A stretch of 64,000 bases of DNA from Hamadaea sp. (GTDB taxonomy: Bacteria; Actinomycetota; Actinomycetes; Mycobacteriales; Micromonosporaceae): assembly GCF_013362815.1 (NCBI RefSeq), contig NZ_JABFVK010000030.1, positions 1-64,000 on the forward strand, in the 5' to 3' direction. The notes beneath the pieces are model-generated. The model was not told the origin of the DNA and ran no database searches. It was given only the letters and a program-made list of their open reading frames with translations. Of this stretch, positions 33,739 through 42,671 are shown in pieces. Made by a program: the position numbers and the translations under genes. The stretch's first letter is position 1; each line of letters starts with the position of its first letter.

Positions 33739-34436
33739 CAGCGGACGGCCGCGGCCACGAGCCCGCGCACCCAGTCCGCGACCGGAGTCGCCTGCCGGTC
33801 AGCGGCGATCGAGAGGAAGACCGTCGGCAGCTCACCACGGCGGGCGCGCGCGTCGCGCTCCATGACGGACAGGTCAGCGCCGACCAGCGGAGCCAGATCG
33901 GTCTTGTTGACCACGAGCAAGTCGGCAGTGGTCACTCCGGGACCGCCTTTCCGGGGAACCTTGTCACCACCGGCGACGTCGACGACGAAGATCTGAAAGT
34001 CGATGAGGCCCTTGCTGAAGGTGGCCGTCAGATTGTCCCCACCGCTTTCCACCAATAGCAGGTCCAACGGCCCGAGGGCCGCCTCCAGTTCCTCGATGGC
34101 GTCGAGGTTGGCGGAGATGTCGTCCCGGATCGCCGTATGCGGACAGCACCCGGTCTCGACCGCCCGGATCCGTTCCGGCGGCAGGACGCCGTTGCGCTTG
34201 AGGAAGTCGGCGTCCTCGGTGGTGTAGATGTCATTCGTGACGACGGCCAGGCGGAGCTCACCGCCCAACGCCCGGCACAGCGCGGCGACCAGCGCGGTCT
34301 TGCCGGAGCCGACCGGACCGCCGATGCCGATGCGCAGCGCCCGGGCGTCGGCCGGCAGCGGTGCGTGCGGGTCGGCCGACGGATGTGGGTGGCCGTGCGG
34401 AACGTCGTCGTGCTCGTGCGGCGAATCAGGACGCAA
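33738..34436 (-). CDS. ureG: Urease accessory GTPase UreG
   Basis: A 232-residue SIMIBI GTPase that delivers nickel to urease. P-loop [18 protein letters not shown], metal-site CPH in [26 protein letters not shown] and the base-recognition VVNKTDLA are present. No ATG or GTG lies at a sensible place. The TTG at 34436 has GGGAGG upstream in the ureF coding end and yields the His-rich N-terminus [20 protein letters not shown], a nickel-binding tail typical of UreG in ureE-less clusters. It overlaps ureF by 11 bases. Confidence 0.92.
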   Translation of the reverse strand: MRPDSPHEHDDVPHGHPHPSADPHAPLPADARALRIGIGGPVGSGKTALVAALCRALGGELRLAVVTNDIYTTEDADFLKRNGVLPPERIRAVETGCCPHTAIRDDISANLDAIEELEAALGPLDLLLVESGGDNLTATFSKGLIDFQIFVVDVAGGDKVPRKGGPGVTTADLLVVNKTDLAPLVGADLSVMERDARARRGELPTVFLSIAADRQATPVADWVRGLVAAAVR

Positions 34437-35085
34437 AGAGACGCACCTCCCAGGTGGCGTGGGTTTCGGCATGGATGTCGGCCAACGGAGCGCTGGCCGA
34501 CGGCAGGTCGGACGGTGGACCGCCGGCCGCGGCGGCCACCGCGTCCGACGAGATCTCGTCGCAGGCGGTGGCCAGCCGGGCCAGCATGGCCTGGACTTGA
34601 TAGGGATCGAGGCCGAGAAGGCGGACCGCCGCACTGGCCGGCCCGGTGAGCACGCCGTACGCGGCGACGAGCGCGGTCTGCTCAGCGGTGAGCCCCGCCG
34701 CGGCCGCGGTGAGGCCGAGCGCGATCGGCTGATGGCAGCCGTCGGGGTGGTGCGGTACGTCGTCGTAGCGCGCCGACGGCCAGGTGGCACGGCCGGCTCG
34801 CAACAAGGCCCGGCCCTGCCGTCGAGACGCCAGGCGGGCCGCCGGTGACGGCGTACGCGCGTCGAGCTCGACATCGAGCACGGCCGGCGAGATTCCCTGG
34901 CACGCCGCGGCGGCGAACGCGGCGGCCACCGGACCCGCGGTGGTCAATCGTCCCCGCAGGAACGCCTCGACCTCGGCGAGTCCGGCGACCCGGCCGGCGG
35001 CGACCGCGGCCTCCAGTCCACTGGAATGCGCGTGGCCGCCCGCCGGGAAGCGCCCGTCCGCGAGCAGCAGCAGCGTCGTGTCCAT
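34426..35085 (-). CDS. ureF: Urease accessory protein UreF
   Basis: A 219-residue all-helical accessory protein acting as the activator of UreG within the UreDFG complex. [20 protein letters not shown] at the N-terminus and [18 protein letters not shown] in the middle are recognisable. Its ATG overlaps the ureC stop by one base (TGATG). Confidence 0.92.
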   Translation of the reverse strand: MDTTLLLLADGRFPAGGHAHSSGLEAAVAAGRVAGLAEVEAFLRGRLTTAGPVAAAFAAAACQGISPAVLDVELDARTPSPAARLASRRQGRALLRAGRATWPSARYDDVPHHPDGCHQPIALGLTAAAAGLTAEQTALVAAYGVLTGPASAAVRLLGLDPYQVQAMLARLATACDEISSDAVAAAAGGPPSDLPSASAPLADIHAETHATWEVRLFAS

Positions 35086-36788
35086 CAGAACAGGAAATAC
35101 CGCTGGGCCATGGGCAGTTCGGTGACCGGCTCCGGGTCGACCACCTCGCCGTCGATCCGGACCGTGAACGTGTCCGGATCCACTTCGATCCGGGGCATCG
35201 CGTCGTTGAGCGGCAGATCGGCCTTACCCCGGGAGCGTACGTCGGCGACCGGCGCCAGCCGCCGGCGGACGTCCAACTCCAGTCCCGCATCGATCGCTGC
35301 GGGGGCGACGAAGGAGATGCTCGTCGCCGCCGGCACCACGCCGAATGCGCCGAACATCGGCCGGGGCAGGATGGGCTGCGGTGTGGGGATCGAGGCACTC
35401 GCGTCGCCCATCTGCGCCCAGGCGATCATCCCGCCCTTGATCACCAGCTGCGGGCGTACGCCGAAGAAGGCCGGGTCCCACAGCACGAGGTCGGCGAGCT
35501 TGCCCGGCTCGACCGAGCCGATCTCCTGCTCCAGCCCGTTGGCCATCGCCGCGCAGATGGTGTACTTGGCGACGTACCGGCGGACGCGCAGATTGTCGGC
35601 CGCCCCGTCGCCGGGCAGTGCTCCGACGCGCGCCTTCATCACGTGTGCCGTCTGCCACGTACGCAGCACGACCTCCCCGACCCGGCCCATCGCCTGCGAG
35701 TCGGATCCGATGATCGAGATCGCGCCCAGGTCGTGCAGCAGATCCTCGGCGGCCATCGTGGACGGCCGGATGCGGCTCTCGGCGAACGCCAGGTCTTCCG
35801 GGATCGACGGCGACAAGTGGTGGCAGACCATCAGCATGTCCAGGTGCTCGGCCAGGGTGTTCCGGGTGTACGGCCGGGTTGGATTGGTCGAGGACGGCAG
35901 GACGTTGGGCTGCCCGGCGACCGTGATGATGTCTGGAGCGTGACCGCCACCCGCGCCCTCGGTGTGGTACGCGTGAATGGCCCGGCCGCCGATCGCGGCG
36001 AGGGTGTCCTGCACGAACCCCGCCTCGTTCAACGTGTCGGTGTGGATGGAGACCTGCACGCCCGACGCGTCGGCGACCCGGAGACAGGCGTCGATGACAG
36101 CCGGTGTCGTGCCCCAGTCCTCGTGCAGTTTGAAACCGCCCGCTCCGGCGCGGAGCTGTTCCCACATCGCCTCTTCGGAGACGGTGTTGCCCTTGCCCAG
36201 CAACAGGATGTTGACCGGCCAGACGTCCAGCGCCTCGTGCATGCGGGCCAGGTGCCAGGCGTTGGACGTCACCGTCGTGGCCTTGCTGCTCTCCGCCGGG
36301 CCGACACCGCCGCCGACCAAGGTGGTCACTCCACTTGCGAGGGCCTCGGCGACGACCTGGGGGCAGATCAGGTGCACGTGCGTGTCCACTGCTCCCGCGG
36401 TGAGGATCTTGCCGTTGCCCGCGATGATCTCGGTGGACGGGCCGATCACCAAGCCGGGATGCACACCGTCCATGGTGTCGGGATTGCCTGCCTTGCCGAT
36501 CGCGACGATGCGGCCGTCGCGTACGCCGACGTCGGCCTTGACGATGCCCCCGTGGTCGACGATGACTGCGCCGGTGATGACCGAGTCCGGCGTTCCCTCC
36601 GCACGGGTGGCCCGGGACTGGCCCATCGACTCCCGAATGACCTTTCCGCCGCCGAACACCACCTCATCGCCGCCCGCGCAGTAGTCGGCTTCGACTTCGA
36701 TGAGCAGGTTGGTGTCGGCCAGCCGGATGCGATCACCGGTCGTGGGTCCGTACAGCGCGGCGTACCGCCGCCGATCGATCAGGCTCAC
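35085..36788 (-). CDS. ureC: Urease alpha subunit
   Basis: The 567-residue catalytic subunit, normal length, hydrolyses urea to ammonia and carbamate at a dinickel site. Metal and catalytic residues are complete: H137 and H139 (DTHVHLICP), carbamylated K220 and H222 ([11 protein letters not shown]), H249 (SIHTDTLNE), H275 ([14 protein letters not shown]), flap C322-H323 ([14 protein letters not shown]) and D363 ([10 protein letters not shown]). The start is the GTG at 36788, which overlaps the ureB stop (GTGA) and follows GGAGG. It is co-transcribed with ureA and ureB upstream. Confidence 0.97.
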   Translation of the reverse strand: MSLIDRRRYAALYGPTTGDRIRLADTNLLIEVEADYCAGGDEVVFGGGKVIRESMGQSRATRAEGTPDSVITGAVIVDHGGIVKADVGVRDGRIVAIGKAGNPDTMDGVHPGLVIGPSTEIIAGNGKILTAGAVDTHVHLICPQVVAEALASGVTTLVGGGVGPAESSKATTVTSNAWHLARMHEALDVWPVNILLLGKGNTVSEEAMWEQLRAGAGGFKLHEDWGTTPAVIDACLRVADASGVQVSIHTDTLNEAGFVQDTLAAIGGRAIHAYHTEGAGGGHAPDIITVAGQPNVLPSSTNPTRPYTRNTLAEHLDMLMVCHHLSPSIPEDLAFAESRIRPSTMAAEDLLHDLGAISIIGSDSQAMGRVGEVVLRTWQTAHVMKARVGALPGDGAADNLRVRRYVAKYTICAAMANGLEQEIGSVEPGKLADLVLWDPAFFGVRPQLVIKGGMIAWAQMGDASASIPTPQPILPRPMFGAFGVVPAATSISFVAPAAIDAGLELDVRRRLAPVADVRSRGKADLPLNDAMPRIEVDPDTFTVRIDGEVVDPEPVTELPMAQRYFLF

Positions 36789-37090
36789 AACGTGCCTCCG
36801 CACTCTCCGCGCAGCCCGGGGACGACTCGCAGGCCGGCGAGTGGCACCAGGTCGACCTCCCGGGTCAGACCGGGCTCGAACCGCACCGCAGTGCCGGCCG
36901 GCACGGCCAGCCGCATCCCCCACGCCGCTGTGCGATCGAACGCCAGACCGGGGTTCGCCTCGGCGAAGTGATAGTGCGAGCCGACCTGCACCGGCCGATC
37001 GGCGGTGTTGGTCACGGTCAGCGTGGTGACCGGGCGATCGGCGTTGATCGGCACCGGCTGCTCGGCGAACAGGATCTCCCCGGGGATCAT
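36785..37090 (-). CDS. ureB: Urease beta subunit
   Basis: A 101-residue structural subunit, short as is typical: starts [17 protein letters not shown], with [20 protein letters not shown] and the terminal [10 protein letters not shown]. The ATG overlaps the ureA stop by four bases (ATGA), and the last codons overlap the ureC GTG. Confidence 0.96.
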   Translation of the reverse strand: MIPGEILFAEQPVPINADRPVTTLTVTNTADRPVQVGSHYHFAEANPGLAFDRTAAWGMRLAVPAGTAVRFEPGLTREVDLVPLAGLRVVPGLRGECGGTL

Positions 37091-37389
37091 GCGATGGGGT
37101 GGTGCACCGTCACGAGTTTGGTGCCGTCCGGGAACGTCGCCTCCACCTGCACCTCCTTCAGCATCTCGGGGACGCCGTCGAGCACGTCGTCCCGGGTGAG
37201 CACCTGCCGCCCGGCCGCCATCAGGTCGACGACGGTCTCGCCGTCTCGGGCGCCTTCCAGCAGGAAGGCGGTGATCACCGCGATGGCCTCGGGATGGTTG
37301 AGCCGCAGGCCGCGGTCGCGCCGCCGCCGGGCGACGTCGGCCGCGACGTGGATGAGCAGCCGATCCTGCTCATGCGGGGTCAGAAACAC
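37087..37389 (-). CDS. ureA: Urease gamma subunit
   Basis: A 100-residue subunit with the family pattern [40 protein letters not shown] and [15 protein letters not shown]. The start is a GTG at 37389 with GGAG upstream. It is first in ureABCFGD and lies 148 bases after urtE, so urease may be read from the transporter promoter, its own promoter, or both. Confidence 0.96.
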   Translation of the reverse strand: MFLTPHEQDRLLIHVAADVARRRRDRGLRLNHPEAIAVITAFLLEGARDGETVVDLMAAGRQVLTRDDVLDGVPEMLKEVQVEATFPDGTKLVTVHHPIA

Positions 37390-37480
37390 GAGTCGGACTC
37401 CAGATCAGACGGTGAAGACGGTGTGGGCGGAGGACGGTTTGTTGATCAGTCCGTTGCGGAGTTGATCAGGGACTGGGGGA

Positions 37481-37524
37481 CGCGACACGCCGGTCGACAA
37501 CGACCGCTAGTTCATGATCAACGA
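37481..37524. repeat. Intergenic repeat element (copy B) between urtE and ureA
   Basis: The stretch from GACACGCCGGTCGACAAC through CTAGTTCATGATCAACGAG matches the reverse complement of 20167-20210 with about three differences. Both copies lie in short gaps between minus-strand genes. The short repeats TTGATCAG at 37442 and 37462 next to it look related. Confidence 0.65.
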
Positions 37525-37537
37525 GATTAAGGAGGGG

Positions 37538-38230
37538 TCAGACGGTGAGTGCCTGCCGGACGGCGGCCTGCGCCTGCTCGCCGCCGCGGCCTGCCGAGGT
37601 GACCCGACCGGCCGCCAGGACGTGATATTCGCGGGCGGCCGCCAGGGCGAAACCGATGTGCTGCTCGACCAGCAGGATCGAGGTGTCACCGCGCGCCGCC
37701 ACGGCCAGCACGATGCGCTCGATCTCGGCCACCACCGTGGGCTGGATGCCTTCGGTGGGCTCATCCAGCAGCAACATCCGGGGCCGCGTGATCAGCGCAC
37801 GCGCGATCGCCAGCTGTTGCCGTTGGCCGCCCGACAACAGCCCGGCGCGCCTCGACAGCAGCCCCGTCAGCGCCGGGAAGAGATCGAGCGCTTCCGCCAT
37901 CGACGCGCGGCCGCCAGGCCGCCCGTCCGCGACCAGGCGGAGGTTCTCGGCCGTGGTCAAGTGCGGGAAGCACTGCTGTCCCTGGGGCACATAGGCCAAG
38001 CCCCGGGCGACCCGTTGGTGCGGCGCGAGCCGCGTGATGTCCTCGCCGTCGAGGCGCACACTGCCCTGCCGCGGTCTGAGCAATCCGATGACGGCTCGCA
38101 ACAAGGTGCTCTTGCCGGCGCCGTTGTGGCCCAGCACAGCCGTCACCGCAGCCGGCGGCACGGCGATCGACAGCCCGTGCAGGACGACGCTACGCCCATA
38201 GCCGACATGGAGATCATCGATCTGCAGCAT
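37538..38230 (-). CDS. urtE: Urea ABC transporter ATP-binding protein UrtE
   Basis: A 230-residue LivF-type ATPase. Walker A GHNGAGKSTLL, signature LLSGGQRQQLAIA, Walker B MLLLDEPTEGIQP and H-loop LLVEQHIGFAL. The EGIQP after Walker B is typical of UrtE as opposed to general LivF. The ATG at 38230 overlaps the urtD stop by one base. It is the last gene of urtABCDE. Confidence 0.93.
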   Translation of the reverse strand: MLQIDDLHVGYGRSVVLHGLSIAVPPAAVTAVLGHNGAGKSTLLRAVIGLLRPRQGSVRLDGEDITRLAPHQRVARGLAYVPQGQQCFPHLTTAENLRLVADGRPGGRASMAEALDLFPALTGLLSRRAGLLSGGQRQQLAIARALITRPRMLLLDEPTEGIQPTVVAEIERIVLAVAARGDTSILLVEQHIGFALAAAREYHVLAAGRVTSAGRGGEQAQAAVRQALTV

Positions 38231-38991
38231 CACGCCTCCCGCCCGGCCGGGCTCGCGGAGTGTCCGAGGTAGACCTCCTGCACCCGCGGGTCCGCCTGCA
38301 CCTGGGCGACGGTGCCCTCCGAGAGGATCTTCCCGGCGTGCAGCACGGTGACCGTGCGGGCATATCGCCGCAGGAAATCCATGTCGTGCTCGATCACCAC
38401 GACCGTGCGGTCGGCGCTGACCACGCCGAGCAGCTCCCCGGTGGCGTCGCGTTCGTCCTGGCTCATCCCGGCGACCGGTTCGTCCAGCAGCATCAGCCGG
38501 ACGTCCTGCACCAGCAGCATGCCGATCTCCAGCCATTGCTTCTGCCCGTGGGCCAAGGTGCCCGCGAGCCGGTCACGCTGACCGGTCAAGCCGATCGTCT
38601 CCAATGCCTCGCTCACCGCGGGCGGCACGCCCTTGCGCCGCCGCGCGAGGGTGAACACGCCGCGCCCGGCTCCTGCCGCGATGTCGAGGTTCTGCAGGAC
38701 CGTCAGCTCCTCGAACACGGTCGCCGTCTGGAACGTTCGGCCCACGCCCAGCCGCGCGATGCGATGCACAGGCCGCCCGAGCAGCTCCTGCTCGCCGAAC
38801 GTCACCGATCCGGTCGCCCGGGCCAATCCGGTCACCGCGTCGACCAGGGTGGTCTTGCCGGCGCCGTTCGGGCCGATCAGGAATCGGATGTCACCCGGGC
38901 CGATGTCCAGGCTCACCCCGTCCACCGCGGCGAAGCCGTCGAAAACCACCCGCAGGTCGCGGATGCGCAAGCCGGCAAGCTGGTCGCTCAC
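38230..38991 (-). CDS. urtD: Urea ABC transporter ATP-binding protein UrtD
   Basis: A 253-residue LivG-type ATPase: Walker A GPNGAGKTTLVDAV, LAHGQKQWLEIGMLL as the signature (the A-H-G-Q-K-Q-W form is typical of UrtD), Walker B VRLMLLDEPVAGMSQDE, and H-loop VVIEHDMDFLR. The start overlaps urtC by four bases. Confidence 0.93.
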   Translation of the reverse strand: MSDQLAGLRIRDLRVVFDGFAAVDGVSLDIGPGDIRFLIGPNGAGKTTLVDAVTGLARATGSVTFGEQELLGRPVHRIARLGVGRTFQTATVFEELTVLQNLDIAAGAGRGVFTLARRRKGVPPAVSEALETIGLTGQRDRLAGTLAHGQKQWLEIGMLLVQDVRLMLLDEPVAGMSQDERDATGELLGVVSADRTVVVIEHDMDFLRRYARTVTVLHAGKILSEGTVAQVQADPRVQEVYLGHSASPAGREA

Positions 38992-40112
38992 GCCGCCACC
39001 TCCTCGGCCGCCGCGGGGGCCGGGCTCGGCGGCTTGCCGACGGCCGTGGATTCTTCACTGGTACGCCGAAAGCGGCGCCGGGCCAGCGTGATGAGCGAAG
39101 CCAGTCCCCCGGGCAGGAAGGCGACCACGACGATGAACAGCAGTCCCTGCAGATAGGTCCAGGCGGCCGGGAACTGTTCGGACAACGCGGTCTTCGCCCA
39201 CGCCACCGCGACCGCGCCCAAGACCGGGCCGAGCAGGGTCGCACGCCCGCCCACCGCCACCCCGATGACGAATTCGATCGACGGCACGATTCCGATCAGC
39301 GCCGGATTGATGATGCCGACGGCGGGGACGAACAACGCACCGGCCAGGCCGGCCATCCCAGCCGCAACCACGTACGCGACGAGCTTGACGTTCGCCGGGT
39401 TGTAGCCGAGGAAGCGGACCCGTTCCTCACTGTCGCGTACCGCGACCAGCAGTTCGCCGTATCGGCTGCGGATCAGCTGACGCGTCAGCAGCAGCAGGGC
39501 AAGCAACGTGCCCGCGATGATGAAATACACCATGCGCTGGTTGATCGGATCGTCGAGGTCGTAGCCGAAGAAGCCCTCGAAGTCGGTCAGCCCGTTGGTC
39601 CCGCCGGTCGTTCCCTGTTGTCCGATGAGGAAGATCGCCATCGCCGCGGCGAGGGCCTGCGACAAGATCGCGAAGTACGCACCCCGCACGCGGCGGCGAA
39701 ACACCAGCGAACCGAGCCCGAACGCCACGATCATCGGCAGCAGCACGATGGCCGGCAATGCGAAATACGGGCTGGCGAACGGGCGCCACCAGGCCGGCAG
39801 CTCGTCCAGCTGCCCGTACAACTGCATGAAATCCGGCAGCTGGCCGGGTCCGGCGTCGGTGAGCTTGAGATGCATCGCCATCGCGTAGCCGCCGAGGCCG
39901 AAGAACACCCCCTGACCCAAGGTGAGCAGGCCGCCGCGGCCCCAGGCCAGGCCGATGCCGACCGCGACCATCGCGATGCACAGATACTTGGCGAGCAGAC
40001 CGAGCCGGAAGTCGGACAAGGCGGCGGGCGCGACCGCGAACAGCAGCACCGCCCCAGCCGCGAACCCGGCGGAGACGCGCAACGAGGCGCTGGAAAACGT
40101 CGATCGGATCAT
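38988..40112 (-). CDS. urtC: Urea ABC transporter permease UrtC
   Basis: A 374-residue LivM-type permease with about ten hydrophobic segments. Typical UrtC stretches include GLLTLGQGVFFGLGGYAMAM, TGGTNGLTDFEGFFGYDL and RVRFLGYNPANVKLVAYVV. I start it at the ATG 40112, which overlaps the urtB stop (ATGA); the frame upstream of this lies inside urtB. Confidence 0.93.
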   Translation of the reverse strand: MIRSTFSSASLRVSAGFAAGAVLLFAVAPAALSDFRLGLLAKYLCIAMVAVGIGLAWGRGGLLTLGQGVFFGLGGYAMAMHLKLTDAGPGQLPDFMQLYGQLDELPAWWRPFASPYFALPAIVLLPMIVAFGLGSLVFRRRVRGAYFAILSQALAAAMAIFLIGQQGTTGGTNGLTDFEGFFGYDLDDPINQRMVYFIIAGTLLALLLLTRQLIRSRYGELLVAVRDSEERVRFLGYNPANVKLVAYVVAAGMAGLAGALFVPAVGIINPALIGIVPSIEFVIGVAVGGRATLLGPVLGAVAVAWAKTALSEQFPAAWTYLQGLLFIVVVAFLPGGLASLITLARRRFRRTSEESTAVGKPPSPAPAAAEEVAA

Positions 40113-40993
40113 GCCAGGCTCCGGGTGCGGAGAGTGAACAGCCCCTGGGGCCGCCACTGCAGGAAGGCCACGATGGCGATGAAGACGCCGACCTTGGCGA
40201 CGCTCACCGTCGTGGAGTACTCGATCATCGACTGCAGGACGCCGAGCACGAACGCCACGATCACACTGCCCTTGAGGTGGCCGATGCCGCCGACCACGAC
40301 GACCAGGAACGCGTCGATGATGATGTTCGTGCCCATGGTCGGGCCGATCGGGCCGAGCAGAGTGAGGGCGACGCCCGCCACTCCGGCCACGCCGGAGCCG
40401 ATGAAGAAGGTCAGCCGGTCGACCCGGCCGGTCGGAATTCCGGAGACTGCGGCGAGATCGCGGTTCTGAACCACCGCCCGGATCCGCCGGCCGAGCGAGC
40501 TGAAGCGCAGTACGCCGGACAGCACGACGACGGCGGCCAGCGCGAGGCCGAGGATGAACAGCCGGTTGGTGGCGAGCACGAGGTCACCGACGATGTGGAC
40601 GTTGCCGGTCAGCAGGTCGGGCGCCCGCGTCTGGACGTTGGGTGCGCCGAAGACGTCGCGGGCGGCCTGCTGGAGAACCAGCGAGACGCCCCACGTGACC
40701 AGCAGTGTGTCGAGCGGACGGGTGTACAGCCGGCGGATGAGGAGGAATTCGAGGATCACCCCGAGTACGCCGGTGACGCCGAACGCCACCGGGAGGGCGA
40801 CGAGCAACGACAGACCCGCATCGGTGATGCTCTGCTGCAAGACGTAGACGGTGTACGCGCCGGCCATGATGAATTCGCCGTGCGCCATGTTGATGACGTT
40901 CATCTGGCCGAAGGTCAGGGACAGTCCGAGCGCGATCAGCAGCAGTACCGCGCCGATGCTGACACCGGTGAACAGCTGGCTGAGGATGACCAT
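40109..40993 (-). CDS. urtB: Urea ABC transporter permease UrtB
   Basis: A 294-residue LivH-type permease: QLFTGVSIGAVLLLIALGLS, FGQMNVINMAHGEFIMAGAY, LLVTWGVSLVLQQAARDVFG, and the C-terminal HLKGSVIVAFVLGVLQSMIE. It lacks the long periplasmic N-terminal region found in some UrtB proteins, as usual in actinobacteria. It follows urtA after 75 bases. Confidence 0.92.
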   Translation of the reverse strand: MVILSQLFTGVSIGAVLLLIALGLSLTFGQMNVINMAHGEFIMAGAYTVYVLQQSITDAGLSLLVALPVAFGVTGVLGVILEFLLIRRLYTRPLDTLLVTWGVSLVLQQAARDVFGAPNVQTRAPDLLTGNVHIVGDLVLATNRLFILGLALAAVVVLSGVLRFSSLGRRIRAVVQNRDLAAVSGIPTGRVDRLTFFIGSGVAGVAGVALTLLGPIGPTMGTNIIIDAFLVVVVGGIGHLKGSVIVAFVLGVLQSMIEYSTTVSVAKVGVFIAIVAFLQWRPQGLFTLRTRSLA

Positions 40994-41068
40994 GGGAGAG
41001 GGTCCGTTCAGGCGGGGACGAGGACACGAGGTCCCGGCGGCGCGGCCGGGCCGCGCCGCCGGTTTCGA

Positions 41069-42313
41069 TCAGGACAGCCCGGTCGCCCAGGGATAGCCCT
41101 TGAGGTACGGGTCCGGCTTCACCGGAGATCCCGAGTTCCACACCTCGGTGATCAGGCCGTCCGAGCCGACCTTGCCGATCCGGGCGGTCTTGGAGATGTG
41201 CTGCGTCGCCCCGTCCACGGTGACCTTGCCCTCGGGGGCGTCGAAGGTGATGCCGTCAGCGGCGGCCTTCACCTTCTCCACGTCGAACGAGCCGGCCTTC
41301 TCGACCATCGCCTTCCACAGGTAGACCGCCACGTAAGCGGCCTCCATGGGGTCGCTGGTGGGCTTGTCGGCCCCATACTTGGCCTTGTACGCCTTGACGA
41401 ACTTGTCGTTGGCCGCGCCCGCCGTGGTCTGGTAGTAGTTCCAGGCGGTGAGCTGGCCGTCGAGGTACTGCGTGCCGATGCTCTTGACCTCCTCCTCGGC
41501 GATGGAGACCGAGACCACCGGCATGCTCGCCGCGGTCAGCCCGGCCGACTTGTACTCCTTGAAGAAGGCCACGTTGCTGTCGCCGTTGAGGGTGTTGAAC
41601 ACGGCGGCGGCCTTGGACGCCTTGACCTTGTTGACGATCGTGCCGAACTCGGTCGAGCCGAGCGGCGCGTAGTCCTCGCCGAGCACCTTCATCCCGTTGG
41701 CCGCGGCGTACGCCTTGATGATCTTGTTCGCCGTCCGCGGGAACACGTAGTCACTGCCGACCAGGTAGATCGTGGTCTTGCCCTGGCTCTTCAGATAATC
41801 CAGAGCCGGCACGATCTGCTGGTTGGTGGTCGCGCCGGTGTAGAAGATGTAGGGCGACTGCTCCAGACCCTCATACTGCACGGGGTAGAACAGCAGCGAC
41901 TTGTTCTTCTCGAAGACCGGCTTGACCGCCTTCCGGCTGGCCGAGGTCCAGCAGCCGAAGACAGCGGCCACCTTGTCCTGCTGGATGAGCTTCTCCGCCT
42001 TCTCCGCGAAGGTGGGCCAGTCGGAGGCGCCGTCCTCGCTGACCGGGGCGATCTTCTTGCCCAGTACGCCACCCGCCGCGTTGATCTCCTCGATGGCGAG
42101 CAGCAGCGAGTCGCGTACGGTGACTTCGCTGATGGCCATGGTTCCGGACAGCGAGTTGAGCAGGCCGACCTTGACGGTGTCGCCCGACGTGTCGGCGACC
42201 GCCCCGCCGCTGGACGTGTTCTGCCCCGTCTTGCTCCCGCACGCCGCGAGTGCTACCGCGGCGACGAGAATCGCCGCGCATGCCGCGAGGCGGCGTCCGC
42301 GAAACCTGGTCAT
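41069..42313 (-). CDS. urtA: Urea ABC transporter substrate-binding lipoprotein UrtA
   Basis: A 414-residue lipoprotein with lipobox VALAAC at about residue 25. The urea-binding type-1 fold shows [71 protein letters not shown] and [15 protein letters not shown]. These are diagnostic of UrtA rather than of branched-chain amino-acid binders. The ATG at 42313 has AAGGAGGG at ideal spacing. It is first in the urt operon; upstream are two strong DNA dyads. Confidence 0.95.
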   Translation of the reverse strand: MTRFRGRRLAACAAILVAAVALAACGSKTGQNTSSGGAVADTSGDTVKVGLLNSLSGTMAISEVTVRDSLLLAIEEINAAGGVLGKKIAPVSEDGASDWPTFAEKAEKLIQQDKVAAVFGCWTSASRKAVKPVFEKNKSLLFYPVQYEGLEQSPYIFYTGATTNQQIVPALDYLKSQGKTTIYLVGSDYVFPRTANKIIKAYAAANGMKVLGEDYAPLGSTEFGTIVNKVKASKAAAVFNTLNGDSNVAFFKEYKSAGLTAASMPVVSVSIAEEEVKSIGTQYLDGQLTAWNYYQTTAGAANDKFVKAYKAKYGADKPTSDPMEAAYVAVYLWKAMVEKAGSFDVEKVKAAADGITFDAPEGKVTVDGATQHISKTARIGKVGSDGLITEVWNSGSPVKPDPYLKGYPWATGLS

Positions 42314-42671
42314 GAAACCCTCCTTGCTCCGGCTGGAGCGCAATTCCCGATAGTCGCCCGAAGGGGTGCTCGCCTCGTTGCGGAGCGGCGCCCTGCGGTC
42401 GCCGGGACCGTCGAATGGGCACAGTCAGCGTCCGAGAGGGTCGTTTCGAGCCTGTTTCGCAGCTCTTAATTCACCGTTTCCGACAACTCATTCGAAAGCA
42501 ATTGGAAGGGCAAATGCAAATAGCCGACCAATGGTCGGCGAAAAGAATGCGCAACAATGATCGCGGCGATGTGAATCCCTGCCACGACAGGCTCGCTCAG
42601 CCGGAATACTTCACGCAGGAAGTATTTTTGCGACGTCGGACACCGCCTGTCAAGAGGCGACTCGTGGAAGG
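42314..42671. promoter_or_regulatory. 358-base promoter region of the urt-ure block with two dyads
   Basis: AT-rich for this genome and without a credible gene. GCCGACCA-A-TGGTCGGC (42523-42539) is a perfect 17-base palindrome. AATACTTC-N6-GAAGTATT (42605-42626) is a perfect eight-base inverted repeat. One may be a terminator for the AmiC-like gene upstream and the other an operator for the urea genes. I looked for a GlnR-type box and found none convincing. Confidence 0.6.

Noticed and set aside
31240-33996. 918-codon plus-strand open frame across the NamZ-like and ureD genes
   Set aside because: It crosses a terminator hairpin and two well-supported minus-strand genes; no family resemblance.
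34845-36971. 708-codon plus-strand frame opposite ureC
   Set aside because: Shadow of ureC, whose active-site motifs are complete.
42314-42671. GlnR box upstream of urtA
   Set aside because: No pair of GTnAC-N6-GnAAC-like sites with the right spacing could be found by eye.
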